This document shows positions 1 through 9,209 of a stretch of 64,000 nt of DNA, piece after piece (within the stretch, counting starts at the first letter, position 1; each line of letters opens with the position of its first letter). The position numbers and the translations under genes are program-made. The stretch is taken from NCBI GenBank assembly GCA_020746105.1, contig CM036658.1, positions 28,049,099-28,113,098 on the forward strand. The letters run 5' to 3'. The notes under the pieces were generated by a model that saw nothing but the letters and a program-made list of their open reading frames with translations, had not been told where the DNA came from and did not search any database. The DNA is from Trogon surrucura (Eukaryota; Chordata; Aves; Trogoniformes; Trogonidae).

Positions 1-2
1 GG

Positions 3-653
3 ACAAAACTTCTCTTCCTATCATATGGGGCTCTAGACAATGAGAGCCAGGCCAAGGAAGAGTCAGTGGAGGGTTCACCCATAGGGCTGTCTAGGGTGAG
101 TCGCTCGGATACACGCATTAGGACTTCTTCATCTAAGAAAAAAAGGAGGGTAATTATAATTGGAGACTCCCTCCTGAGGGGAACAGAGGGCCCTGTCTGC
201 CGCCCTGATCCGACCCACAGGGAAGTCTGCTGCCTCCCTGGGGCCCGAGTTAAGGATGTTATCAAGAAGCTTCCTGGTCTGGTCAAACCCACGGACTATT
301 ACCCGCTTTTGGTTATGCAGATTGGTAATGATGAGATAGTAGAGAGACGGCCAGAAGCAATCAAAAGGGACTTCAGGGCACTGGGGCGGATGCTAGAAGG
401 ATCAGGCGCACAGGTTGTGTTTGCCTCTATTCCTTCAATTATGAGGGAAAATAGTAGAAGGTTTGACAAAGTGCAGCAGATTAATACTTGGCTAAAGGGG
501 TGGTGCCAGCGGTCTAGCTTTGGATTTTTTAACCATGGGGAGATCTACAGGGCACCTGATCTACTGAAACAAGCTGGGGTTCGAATGACACAAAGGGAAA
601 AAAGGATCCTTGGTCATGAGCTGGCGGGACTCATAGAGCGTTCTTTAAACTAG
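3..653 (+). CDS. CR1 ORF1 protein, SGNH-hydrolase-like domain (5' partial)
   Basis: C-terminal part of the CR1 ORF1 protein, an accessory protein of retrotransposition whose esterase-like domain is typical of CR1. The frame is open from the left edge (nt 3), so the true start lies outside the window; a GTG at 66 is only an internal codon. Visible features are a basic KKKRR stretch (about 138-149), then an SGNH block I (IIGDS, Ser codon 168-170) and a block III-like IGNDE (about 321-335). The protein ends in [13 protein letters not shown] before TAG at 651. Where family members I know carry a DGVH-type block V, this copy reads AGVR (573-584), so the expected catalytic Asp and His are missing. 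The stop is followed after two bases by the ORF2 ATG, which suggests coupled translation. Membership is clear from sequence and position; enzymatic activity is doubtful. Confidence 0.85.
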   Translation, partial: TKLLFLSYGALDNESQAKEESVEGSPIGLSRVSRSDTRIRTSSSKKKRRVIIIGDSLLRGTEGPVCRPDPTHREVCCLPGARVKDVIKKLPGLVKPTDYYPLLVMQIGNDEIVERRPEAIKRDFRALGRMLEGSGAQVVFASIPSIMRENSRRFDKVQQINTWLKGWCQRSSFGFFNHGEIYRAPDLLKQAGVRMTQREKRILGHELAGLIERSLN

Positions 654-655
654 AT

Positions 656-3541
656 ATGAAGGGGGATGGGGTTATAGCTGGGATTGCAGCGGGGCAGTGC
701 TCTAGAAATTATGAGGACCGGGTGGCCTCCCATCCCCCTAGGGTGAGATCAGTGTGCTCAGCTTGCTCCCTGAAATGCTTATACACCAATGCACGCAGCA
801 TGGGGAATAAGCAGGAGGAGCTAGAAACCTGGGTTCGGGCAGGAGATTATGATCTGGTGGCAATTACAGAGACATGGTGGGACAGCTCACATGACTGGAA
901 TGTGGTCATGGGTGGCTATGTCCTTTTCAGGAAAGACAGGCCAGCCAGGCGAGGTGGTGGAGTCGCTCTTTACGTGAAAGAGCAACTACAATGTCTTGAA
1001 TACCATCCAGGCATGGATGAGGAGCAAGTTGAGAGTGTATGGGTTAGAATTAAGGGGCAGGCTGGCAGGAGAGATACTGTTGTGGGTGTCTATTACAGGC
1101 CACCAGATCAGGGTGAGGAAGTTGATGAGGCCTTCTACAGGCAGCTGAGAGCGGTCTCACAATCACAGGCCCTGGTTGTCCTGGGGGATTTTAACTTCCC
1201 TGATATTTGCTGGAAGGACAACTCAGCCAGCCAGCCACAGTCCAGGAGGTTCCTCCAGTGCATCGATGATAATTTTCTGATGCAAATGGTGGAGGAGCCG
1301 ACTAGGAGAGGAGCACTGCTGGACCTCATCCTCGCTAACAAGGAGGATCTGGTTGAAGCAGTAAAGGTTGAGGGCTGCCTTGGCTGCAGTGACCATGAAA
1401 TGGTGGAGTTCAGGATCTCATGTAGCAGAAACAAAATAGCAAGCAGAATTGCAACCTTGGACTTTGCCAAGGCAAACTTTGGATTTTTCAAGCAATTACT
1501 CGAGAAAATCCCATGGGCAAGGCTGTTTGAAGGTAAAGGGGCCCAAGACAGTTGGTTAGCGTTCAGGGACTGCTTCTACCGTGCTCAAGATCAGAGCATC
1601 CTGACACGTAGGAAGTCAAGGAAGGGAGCCAGGAGACCTGCGTGGCTAAACAGGGCTCTGCTGGGTAAGCTCAAGGGCAAGAGGAGAATTTACAGATCTT
1701 GGAAGGCAGGGCTGGCCACTTGGGAAGAATATAAGGCTGTTGTCCGAGGGTGTAGGGAGGCAACTAGGAAAGCAAAGGCCTCCCTAGAATTGAACCTGGC
1801 AAGAGGGGTCAAGGACAACAGGAAGAGCTTTTTCAAATACGTGGCAGATAAAACTAACACCAGAGGCAATGTAGGCCCACTGATGAATGAGGTGGGTGCC
1901 TTGGTGACAGATGATACAGAGAAGGCAGAGTTACTGAATGCCTTCTTTGCCTCTGTCTACTCTGCCGGAGGCTGTCCTGAGGAGCCCCATTCCCCTGAGG
2001 CCCCAGAGGAAGTCAGGGCAGTGGAGGAGTATGCTTTAGTCGATGAGGACTGGGTTAGGGACCAATTAAGCAATCTGGACATCCATAAATCCATGGGTCC
2101 AGACGGGATGCATCCACGGGTGCTGAGGGAGCTGGCTGATGTCATTGCTAGACCACTCTCCATCATCTTTGCCAAGTCTTGGGAGACGGGAGAGGTGCCT
2201 GATGATTGGAGGGAAGCAAATGTCACTCCAGTCTTCAAAAAGGGCAAGAAGGAGGACCCAGGTAACTATAGACCGGTCAGCCTCACCTCCATCCCTGGGA
2301 AAGTGATGGAACGACTTATCCTTGGTGCCATCTCAAGGCATATCAGGGATAAGAGGGTCATCAGAGACAGTCAACATGGCTTCACCAAAGGGAAGTTGTG
2401 CTTGACTAACCTCATAGCCTTTTATGAGGATATAACAAGGTGGATAGATGATGGCCGAGCGGTGGATGTGGTCTACCTTGACTTCAGTAAAGCATTTGAC
2501 ACAGTCTCCCACAGCATCCTTGCTGCTAAACTGCAGAAGTGTGGTCTAGACTCTCGGGTAGTGAGGTGGACTGTGAACTGGCTGAGGGGAAGAAGCCAAA
2601 GAGTTTTGGTCAATGGGGCAGAGTCTGGTTGGAGACCTGTATCCAGTGGAGTGCCTCAAGGGTCGGTAATGGGACCAGTATTATTCAATATATTCATCGA
2701 TGACTTGGATGAGGGACTAGAGAGTACTATCAGCAAGTTTGCTGATGACACCAAGCTGGGAGGAGTGGCTGACACACCAGCAGGCTGTGCTGCCATCCAG
2801 CGAGACCTGGACAGGCTGGAGCGTTGGGCGGGGAAAAATTTAATGAAATATAACAAGGGTAAATGTAGGGTCTTGCATCTGGGTAGGAACAATCCCAGGT
2901 TCCAGTATAAGTTGGGGAATGACTTATTAGAGAGTAGTGTAGGGGAAAGGGACCTGGGAGTCTTGGTGGACAGCACGATGACCATGAGCCAGCAGTGTGC
3001 CCTTGTGGCCAGGAAGGCCAATGGCATCCTGGGGTGTATTAGAAGGGGGGTGGTTAGTAGGTCGAGAGAGGTTCTCCTTCCCCTCTACTCTGCCCTGGTG
3101 AGACCCCATCTGGAATACTGTGTCCAGTTCTGGGCCCCTCAGTTCAAGAAAGACAGGGAAGTGCTGGAGAGAGTCCAGCACAGGGCAACTAGGATGATTA
3201 AGGGAGTGGAGCATCTCCCTTATGAGAAAAGACTGAGGGAGCTGGGGCTCTTTAGTTTGGAGAAGAGGAGACCGAGGGGTGACCTCATTAATGTTTACAA
3301 ATATATCAAGGGTGAGTGTCACGAGGATGGAGCCAGGCTCTTCTCGGTGACAACCACTGATAGGACAAGGGGTAATGGGCTGAAACTGGAACATAAGAGG
3401 TTCCGCTTAAACTCGAGAAGAAACTTCTTCTCAGTGAGGGTGACGGAGCCCTGGAACAGGCTGCCCAGAGAGGTTGTGGAGTCTCCTTCTCTGGAGACAT
3501 TCAAGACCTGCCTGGACACGTTCCTGTGTGGCATAGTCTAG
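656..3541 (+). CDS. CR1 ORF2 protein: APE endonuclease and reverse transcriptase, intact
   Basis: The 961-aa polyprotein that nicks target DNA and reverse-transcribes the element RNA at the nick. The N-terminal APE-type endonuclease (about residues 38-255) shows TNARS (N45), ITETWW (E72), LGDFNFPDI (D178, N180) and CSDHEMVEF (D246, H247). A basic linker follows. The reverse transcriptase (about 475-760) shows YLDFSKAFD (D609, D615), SGVPQGS (664-670) and the FADD catalytic box (695-698). The C-terminal region contains [13 protein letters not shown] and ends [15 protein letters not shown]. All expected catalytic residues that I can place are present and the frame has no break. ATG 656 is chosen because it is the first ATG after the ORF1 stop, two bases away. 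The length is close to that expected for intact CR1 ORF2. Whether it is still transcribed cannot be seen. Confidence 0.95.
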   Translation: MKGDGVIAGIAAGQCSRNYEDRVASHPPRVRSVCSACSLKCLYTNARSMGNKQEELETWVRAGDYDLVAITETWWDSSHDWNVVMGGYVLFRKDRPARRGGGVALYVKEQLQCLEYHPGMDEEQVESVWVRIKGQAGRRDTVVGVYYRPPDQGEEVDEAFYRQLRAVSQSQALVVLGDFNFPDICWKDNSASQPQSRRFLQCIDDNFLMQMVEEPTRRGALLDLILANKEDLVEAVKVEGCLGCSDHEMVEFRISCSRNKIASRIATLDFAKANFGFFKQLLEKIPWARLFEGKGAQDSWLAFRDCFYRAQDQSILTRRKSRKGARRPAWLNRALLGKLKGKRRIYRSWKAGLATWEEYKAVVRGCREATRKAKASLELNLARGVKDNRKSFFKYVADKTNTRGNVGPLMNEVGALVTDDTEKAELLNAFFASVYSAGGCPEEPHSPEAPEEVRAVEEYALVDEDWVRDQLSNLDIHKSMGPDGMHPRVLRELADVIARPLSIIFAKSWETGEVPDDWREANVTPVFKKGKKEDPGNYRPVSLTSIPGKVMERLILGAISRHIRDKRVIRDSQHGFTKGKLCLTNLIAFYEDITRWIDDGRAVDVVYLDFSKAFDTVSHSILAAKLQKCGLDSRVVRWTVNWLRGRSQRVLVNGAESGWRPVSSGVPQGSVMGPVLFNIFIDDLDEGLESTISKFADDTKLGGVADTPAGCAAIQRDLDRLERWAGKNLMKYNKGKCRVLHLGRNNPRFQYKLGNDLLESSVGERDLGVLVDSTMTMSQQCALVARKANGILGCIRRGVVSRSREVLLPLYSALVRPHLEYCVQFWAPQFKKDREVLERVQHRATRMIKGVEHLPYEKRLRELGLFSLEKRRPRGDLINVYKYIKGECHEDGARLFSVTTTDRTRGNGLKLEHKRFRLNSRRNFFSVRVTEPWNRLPREVVESPSLETFKTCLDTFLCGIV

Positions 3542-3632
3542 GCATTCCTGCTCTGGCAGGGGGATTGGACTTGATGATCTTTCGAGGTCCCTTCCAATCC
3601 CTAACATTCTATGATTCTATGATTCTATGATT
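3542..3632 (+). repeat. CR1 3' UTR and 8-bp tail
   Basis: Short 3' UTR containing GGGGGATTGGACTTGATGAT and GAGGTCCCTTCCAATCCC, then ATTCTATG three times and a final ATT. In CR1 this end is what the reverse transcriptase recognises to start copying, and it replaces a poly(A) tail. The same 3' UTR, with two ATTCTGTG variants, closes the related copy near 58.7 kb. Confidence 0.9.
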
Positions 3633-4061
3633 ACTGCTTGCGCATGAGAATGAACTGGCTTTAAAACTTTTATGAGAAAAAGCAAACCTTTTGGTTTTAG
3701 AATTTGTCAGCTACTGAGCCTGTATTGCCCAGGTGCTGCTTGGCCTAACACAAGGTGTAAGCTAGGTTAAAAGAGAAATTCAGAAAAATATTCTTCATTC
3801 AAGTGTCAGGGCTACTAATCTAGAAGTCTAGTTTTCTTCAGATTGGTAAACTAGAAAGAGATACACCAAGAGATGACTTATATTATGTTCAGTTGTTACA
3901 GAAAGTGTTGATATGTTTGGGTTTAGTATAGGTATGTTGTTGTCCATAGTAAACAATTCTTGAATACTCCCCTAGAACTGTCGGAAGAGTTGAGATTTTA
4001 TAATTTGAGTTAGTGTATGGAAACTTTGCAGTACTCACTGTTCTCTGGAGTAGACTGCTTC

Positions 4062-4431
4062 TTACTCTTCACTGTCATCCCTGTCATCTTCATCAAATAC
4101 TTTGATCACCTCAGTAATGCAGACATTGACATCTTTCCTGTGCTTTAGGGACTCTGAAAAGCCTTGAGATATTGGTTCATATGATAAGTGCCTTTCATGT
4201 GTTTTATGGTTATCAAATGCAATACTTGATGTTTTGTCTGTGTTTTCTACAGTCTCAACTGCTTTTCATGTGAGTATCTTGGTTTCTTCATCTGCTGCTA
4301 GTTCATGGTGCACTTATTGATCTCATTCTCTTGTCAGTAGGGTCTGGTATCTCATACCATCAGGCATGAGAAGTGCTATCAGCTGTACTGGTATATAGTT
4401 GCCAGTCTTTGATGCAATGGGGTTTCCTTGT
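4062..4431 (-). pseudogene. Protein-like segment with three stops, possible relic exon
   Basis: Read on the minus strand, this segment begins right after a T20 tract followed by AATACGTAG, which resembles a strong splice acceptor. One frame runs 123 codons to TAA at 4062-4064. It starts with readable protein (QGNPIASKTGNYIPVQLIAL) and ends with an acidic tail (VFDEDDRDDSEE). Three in-frame stops lie in the middle: TGA at 4323-4325, TAA at 4314-4316 and TGA at 4266-4268. The last two thirds after the third stop are open. GTAAGA overlapping the terminal stop could also be a splice donor. I do not recognise the protein. It may be a decayed exon or duplicated gene piece, or a chance reading of AT-rich DNA; it is unlikely to be functional as it stands. 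Confidence 0.3.
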
Positions 4432-4440
4432 CTACGTATT

Positions 4441-4460
4441 AAAAAAAAAAAAAAAAAAAA
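4441..4460. repeat. A20 homopolymer
   Basis: Twenty consecutive A on the + strand (T20 on the minus strand). It directly precedes the minus-strand protein-like segment and could act as its polypyrimidine tract. Confidence 0.95.
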
Positions 4461-5639
4461 GAAATTAGGTACTTATCTGCTTCACTGCTTGACTTCTTCA
4501 GGGACCTGTCTAAAAAATGATGAAGGTACAATAAGTCATTTGTCTGGGATCCAATGTTAGGAGCAGCAGCTGGGCCCCTGGTGAAAAGTGCGCAAAAAAC
4601 ACTGAAGAGGAGCACTCAGAAAAGAATCATACAGATTGCTATGTCAGAGCCCTAGTGAGTCTAGTACTCTGTATCCAACAATCTCAATAACCAGCTGCTT
4701 CGAAGAAGCAAGCCTTGAAAAAAACAACTGTGGAATAATCCAATCAAAGAGGAAGATTACTCTCAGATTTTACTGATTTTAGCAAAAAAAGAAGTTAGTT
4801 TCTGGAGCACATTCTCATAATTGAATAGAAAAATAAGGTTCATTGTTCACTTACATTCAATTGAAAGGTGAACTTACATATTCCTTTACCTTATCTTGTC
4901 TTTGTTTAAAAAAGAAAACAAACAAAAATCCACCTCTCAAATACCATGTAATTTAAACTCAGGTGTTTGAGTAGCTTTGGCTACGTTGGCATTTTCCAAA
5001 GATAAGTACAAAATGTTTTGCAATGATGATTCATGGGCTACTAGGCAAGAATGAGTTTACCTAAAAAGAGGGAGGTCGCACGTGTGCATTTGATTGACTA
5101 CCTCAGGTATGAACAAGAAGTGGGATGTGAGAAGAAAGCAATCTTCTAGACAAGACAACAAAAATGAGTTAGTTTATTCATGAAAGTTAATAAAAATAAC
5201 ATCTTCCAGTGTGGACTATAAACAGGAGAAGTTGTAAATCTTAATACAGGATCAAGAACATAATTTGGTATAACAGGTTTTGTGTAATTTCTCATTACTG
5301 AAGTGCTAACCTACAGGTGTATAGCTTGTTTGGGGAAACAAAAAAAACCAACGAAAACCCCCACATGATCTTGAACATAAAGAGCACAGTATGCTAACCC
5401 AGAGGTTTCCCGTACACATACAGTTAGACTTGTTCAAAGTTTATGGTATAACGTGTGGACTAACATGGTGGAAGTCTAGGTGATTTATCTTTTGTTTTGT
5501 CTGTTTACACAAAAATCATTAGTCAGATAAACCCAAAATAAAATGTAGAAAGCACCAAGTGAAAAGTTTAGTATTATGTGGAAGATCTTAACAAATCCCA
5601 CTAAAGACCCAGGCTGTCCAACACAATACAGGAATCGAC
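4461..5639. other. No gene seen: AT-rich DNA
   Basis: No coding frame, RNA gene or repeat that I recognise. The right part may hold more of the ancient CR1 that becomes readable from about 5640, but I cannot align it by eye. Confidence 0.5.
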
Positions 5640-6700
5640 AGATGAAAGCTTTCTGTTGCTAAAGAATGTGGAGACAACAAGTAGAGAGGGCAATCAAATC
5701 TAGATCTGCCTGAGGTTGTGAACTGAAAGTGAGTGAAACTGAAATAAGAATTTATGATCCTTGGGAAGGGAGGATGGGAAAAAGCAAAATAAAGATCATG
5801 AACTTCCAGAAAGCACATTTCAATGAACTCTGAGAATTGTTACTTGAGGTCACGTAGTAGGAAAACCTAATGAAAAGAAACTACAGAGAGCTGCCAGAGG
5901 ACAAATAGGTAGAGTAAATAAGGCCAAGTCATGGCAGTTTTACTGACTTCAGGAAAGGACTCAACACAAAATGTAATTTTTATTATCTGGTTGATAGCCT
6001 GATGGAAGAGCAGTATAATCTGAATATGCAGTAACAAAGTCAGGAAGTCAAGGCATAGACTGAAGTTAAGTAGCAGGAAATATCAAAGGTAAAAAGAAAG
6101 CATTTTAAAAAAGTTAATTGTAAGTTCCACAGGTCTATTGTTAGTAAAAGGCACTTGAAGGGAAAAAGACTCTTTCCCTTCCCGAACTGACAACCATCAA
6201 ATTATATATAGGCCTTGTTGCATTTAGTCTTCACAAAAAGGTCAGTCAGGAGCAGATGGTTAACACAGTTAATACCAATGACAAAAGATTCAATCAAAAC
6301 TGCAGAAAGAACAGATTAGAGAGCACTTAAATAAATTACTTGTTTTCAAATTGTCTGGTCTGATAAACTTCATAATAGTATGCTTAGTGACCTGGCTGAA
6401 GCAATTTCAGAATGGTTGGAAGTTGCCTTTGAGAAATGATGGAGGACAGCTGTGGAACAGGGGTTCAAGGAAATGGCAAGGTGGTGCCTAGTTTTAATTT
6501 TCACATAGAACTAGTGAGAGGAGAGATCTAGGAAGCATCGACCAACAAACTACTTCAGTTCCCAGAATTTTGAGCATTTGAAAAATAACAAGGAAAAGAG
6601 TATTTATTTAGAGGATTTATTTAGAACAGGAAAACTTGACACAAACTAGGGCAAGGTAACAAGCAGTTTGGGTCGGTGAGGTACAGTAAATAACAGCAGC
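5640..6700 (+). mobile_element. Ancient, heavily mutated CR1 (endonuclease-RT linker and early RT)
   Basis: A very old CR1 relic on the + strand, too decayed to give an open frame. Stretches match what I know of old amniote CR1 copies, in the correct order. They include the linker region around 5800-5890 (CTTCCAGAAAGCACATTTCA) and the segment before the RT (TTTAGTCTTCACAAAAAGGT, about 6215-6245). Early RT follows around 6350-6450, where GGTCTGATAAACTTCAT, GTGACCTGGCTGAAGCAATT and TTTGAGAAATGATGGAGGAC correspond to the GPDEIHP, ELAEAI and FENSWRT region. A piece near 6540-6570 (CGACCAACAAACTACTTCAG) matches the YRPVSLTS region. It lacks a 3' tail. Its divergence is far greater than that of any other CR1 here, so it is probably older than the bird radiation. 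Both ends are approximate. Confidence 0.65.
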
Positions 6701-7138
6701 TGTTTTACACTGGTTAATATGGTAGCCTGAAAGGAAAGCTTGGAAAACACCATCTCAGTTGAAAATATTGCAGTAGTAACTAGCAGCTACCACAAATTCA
6801 CTGTTGAAATGGGGATGTATTTCTATTGTCATTGTATAAAGAGTCTAAGGCTGTTCGTATTTTAATTAACATGAAAAACTTTTCTTGTTTACTTTTGGAG
6901 GTAACTAACTGTAGGAGAAAAAGATTATAAAGATGGTCAGGGGAAAAAAAGTAAGATGAAAGTCAAGAAAGGACAAGCTAACGCATTGACATAGGAACCC
7001 CACAAATTCAAGGTGGGCACCCTTAGTGAAATGTATTAATTCATAGCAACAGAAACATGAATGGGTCACAATGTTGCTTCTAGAGTAGTATGTCTGAGCC
7101 CTTACCAGAGGAACAGCTGTTTCCGGGTGCTTAAGGAG
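6701..7138. other. No gene seen between two CR1 copies
   Basis: AT-rich sequence without a readable frame or recognised repeat. The RT-to-3' part of the ancient CR1 on its left is not visible here. Confidence 0.5.
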
Positions 7139-8081
7139 AGTCATAGAAGCATAAAGGTTGGAAAACACCTGTAAGATCATCAAGTCCAACTGTCAACCCA
7201 GCACTACTGTGACCGCTAAGCCATGTCCTGAAGTGCCGTGTCTACGCATTTTTTTAATACCTCCAGGGACTGTGACTCCACCGCTTCCCTGGACAGCCTG
7301 TTCCAATGCCTCACTCACTGTTTCAGTAAAGACATTTTTCCTAATATCTAATGTAGACCTCCCTTGGCACAACTTGAGGCCATTTCCTCTTGTCCTATCG
7401 TTGGTTCCTTGACAAAACAGAGCAACACGTAACTCACTACAAACTGCTTTTAGTCAGTTGTAGAGGGCAATGAGGTCTCCCCTGAGCCTTCTCCAGACTA
7501 AGGAGTTCCAATTCCCTCAGCTGCTCCTCATAAGACACACTTTCCAGACCACTCACCAGCTTTATTGTCCTTCTCTGGACACGTTGCATCACCTCAATGT
7601 CTTTCTTGTACTGCAACACCCAAAACTGAGCACAGTACTCAAGCTGAGACCTTACCAGTGCTGAGTATTGGGACATGATCATTTCCCTACTTCTGCTGAA
7701 CACACTATTTCTGATACAAACCAGGATACCATTGGCCTTCTTGGCTACCTGGGCACACTGCTGCTCATGTTCAACTGCTTGTCCACCAGCACCCCCAGGT
7801 CCTATTCTGCCATGCAGATTTCCAGCCATTCTTTCCCAAGCCTGGAGCACTTCCTGGTGTTGTTGTGGCCCAGATGCAGGAACTGGCACTTGGCCTTGTT
7901 CAACCTTATACAACTGACTCTGACCCATGTATTCATCCTGCCCAGATCCCTCTGCAGAGCCTTCATAGCCTGCAGCAGATCAACACTCCAGCTCAGCTTG
8001 GTATCATCAGTAAACTAACTGAGGGTATGTTCTATCCCCTCATTCAGATCATTGATAAAGATGTTAAACAAGACTGGCCCC
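7139..8081 (-). mobile_element. CR1, 3' part (minus strand), cut by LTR insertion
   Basis: The 3' half of an older CR1 on the minus strand. Its tail faces left (about 7139), followed by the antisense 3' UTR. The ORF2 C-terminus is broken: a residual frame at 7437-7928 keeps [12 protein letters not shown] and [20 protein letters not shown], with substitutions and a lost end. Near 8015-8081 the frame reads [20 protein letters not shown], the part of the RT just after motif B, and then stops at the LTR junction. The matching upstream half resumes at 9205, so both are one element interrupted later. The body differs clearly from the young copy at 1-3632, so it belongs to another, older subfamily. 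Confidence 0.9.
8077..8081. repeat. Target-site duplication, left copy (GCCCC)
   Basis: Five bases identical to 9205-9209 on the far side of the LTR. Removing the LTR and one copy restores a continuous CR1 sequence (GACTGGCCCC joined to AAAACTGAGC), which confirms the insertion point. Confidence 0.88.
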
Positions 8082-8260
8082 TGTGTTGTGTTTGTCTGGC
8101 CAGATTTTAGTGAGGATTGTAAGGGCAGCTTCTGCAAGAAGCTGCTGGAAGCTTCCCCTAGGTCTGATAGAGCCAATGCCAGCTGGCTCCAAAGATGGAC
8201 CCATGGCTGGCCAAGGCTGAGCCTATCAGTGATGATAGGATAGGAATGCCTCTGTGAAAA

Positions 8261-8270
8261 CATATTTAAG
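8261..8270 (+). promoter_or_regulatory. TATA-like box of the solo LTR
   Basis: CATATTTAAG, about 180 bp into the LTR and upstream of the AATAAA at 9021, as expected for the U3 promoter. Assigned by motif and position only. Confidence 0.5.
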
Positions 8271-9020
8271 AAGCAGGGGAAAAAGAACTGCAGCACACAA
8301 CTGGCAGAGAGACAGAGGAATGTGAATATGTGAAGACATCAAGGTCGATGGAGAAAGAGGGAGGATGTGCTCCAGGCGCTGGAGTAAAGATTCCTCTGGG
8401 CCGTGATGAGGACCATGGTGAAGCAGGCTACCCTCCTGCAGTCCACAGAGGTGACAAGGGTGTAGATGTCCACCAGTGGCCTCTGGAGCACCCCACACCT
8501 GAGAGGGTGGATTCCTGAAGGGGACTGTGACCCCGTGGGAAGCCTGCGCTCGAGCGGGTTGCTGCCAGAGCCTGTTGCCTATGGAGGGAGAGAAACCTGT
8601 GCCAGAGCAGGTTGGCTGACAGGACTTCTGTGACACCATTGGGGACTCATGCTGGAGCAGTTTCCCCTGAAGGACTGCATCCCATGGAGAGACTCACATT
8701 CGGGCAGTTTGTCAAGAACTGTCGCTTGTGAGAAAACTCATGTTGGGTAAAGTGTGTGAAGATTGTCTCTCATGAGAGGGACCCCACAATGGCCCAAGAG
8801 AAGAGTGAGGAGTCCTTCCCTGGAGGAAGGAGAAGCTGTGGAGACAACATCAGATGAACTGACCGTAACCCCCATTCCCTGTCCCTCTGTGCCGCTTGGG
8901 TGGAGGAAGTGGATATATTGGGATTGACGTTAAACCCTGGAAGAAGGGAGCAGTGGGAGGAAAGTGTTATTTTAAGATCTGTTTTTATTTCTCATTGCTG
9001 ATTTCTGATTTTGTTTGTCA

Positions 9021-9026
9021 AATAAA
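9021..9026 (+). promoter_or_regulatory. LTR polyadenylation signal AATAAA
   Basis: AATAAA located about 180 bp before the LTR end, where the R/U5 boundary would be expected. A GT/T-rich stretch (GACTGTTTTGGCC) follows, compatible with a downstream element. Confidence 0.55.
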
Positions 9027-9204
9027 TTTAACTAATTTTCCCCAAAGACTGTTTTGGCCAGGACAGTAGCTGCAGGTGACCTCCCCGTCCTTATCTCAAA
9101 CCATGGGCTTTTCGTTATATTTTCTCCCCCATCTAGCTGAGAAGGGGAACTGATAGAGCAGCTGTGGTGGACACCTGGCCACCAGCCAGAGTCAAACCAA
9201 TACA

Positions 9205-9209
9205 GCCCC
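9205..9209. repeat. Target-site duplication, right copy (GCCCC)
   Basis: Matches 8077-8081. It marks the 3' end of the LTR insertion into the CR1. Confidence 0.88.

Larger units (their letters stand above)
1..3632 (+). mobile_element. Young, nearly full-length CR1 LINE (5' end outside window)
   Basis: Non-LTR retrotransposon of the CR1 clade. The window opens inside ORF1. ORF1 ends at 653, ORF2 runs 656-3541, and a 3' UTR of about 90 bp ends in three copies of ATTCTATG plus ATT (3606-3632). That 8-bp tail, the APE endonuclease and the reverse transcriptase together identify CR1. Neither reading frame has a stop or frameshift, unlike every other CR1 in the window, so this copy is young. It is much more GC-rich than its AT-rich flanks. 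The 5' UTR and the start of ORF1 cannot be seen. No target-site duplication can be assessed because only the 3' junction is present. Identification is firm; the subfamily name is not assigned. Confidence 0.96.
8082..9204 (+). mobile_element. Solo LTR of an ERVL-like endogenous retrovirus
   Basis: A 1123-bp solo LTR that starts TGTGTTG and ends ATACA (terminal TG...CA, with TGT/ACA inverted ends). It is flanked by identical GCCCC at 8077-8081 and 9205-9209. A 5-bp duplication is usual for ERVL-type integration. Expected LTR parts are visible: a TATA-like CATATTTAAG at 8261-8270 and an AATAAA polyadenylation signal at 9021-9026. The middle holds imperfect tandem phrases around GCTGGAGCAG(T) and GTGGAG that I know from a very common avian LTR family. 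No gag, pol or env remains, so the provirus was reduced to one LTR, most simply by recombination between its two LTRs. It sits inside the CR1 in the opposite orientation. The family name comes from memory of related sequences and was not searched. Confidence 0.88.

Noticed and set aside
1135..1491. Minus-strand open frame of 118 codons in the CR1 endonuclease region
   Set aside because: It opposes a clearly coding frame and has no recognisable domain.
2927..3394. Minus-strand open frame of 155 codons inside the young CR1
   Set aside because: It is the antisense shadow of ORF2. The same frame recurs at 58147-58503 only because the two elements are copies of each other.
4441..4460. A20 as the poly(A) tail of a processed pseudogene
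   Set aside because: The protein-like reading lies on the minus strand, where this tract is T20 on its 5' side, so it cannot be that copy's tail.
7470..8110. Plus-strand open frames over the split CR1 and LTR
   Set aside because: They are antisense readings of CR1 ORF2, and they run across the LTR junction.
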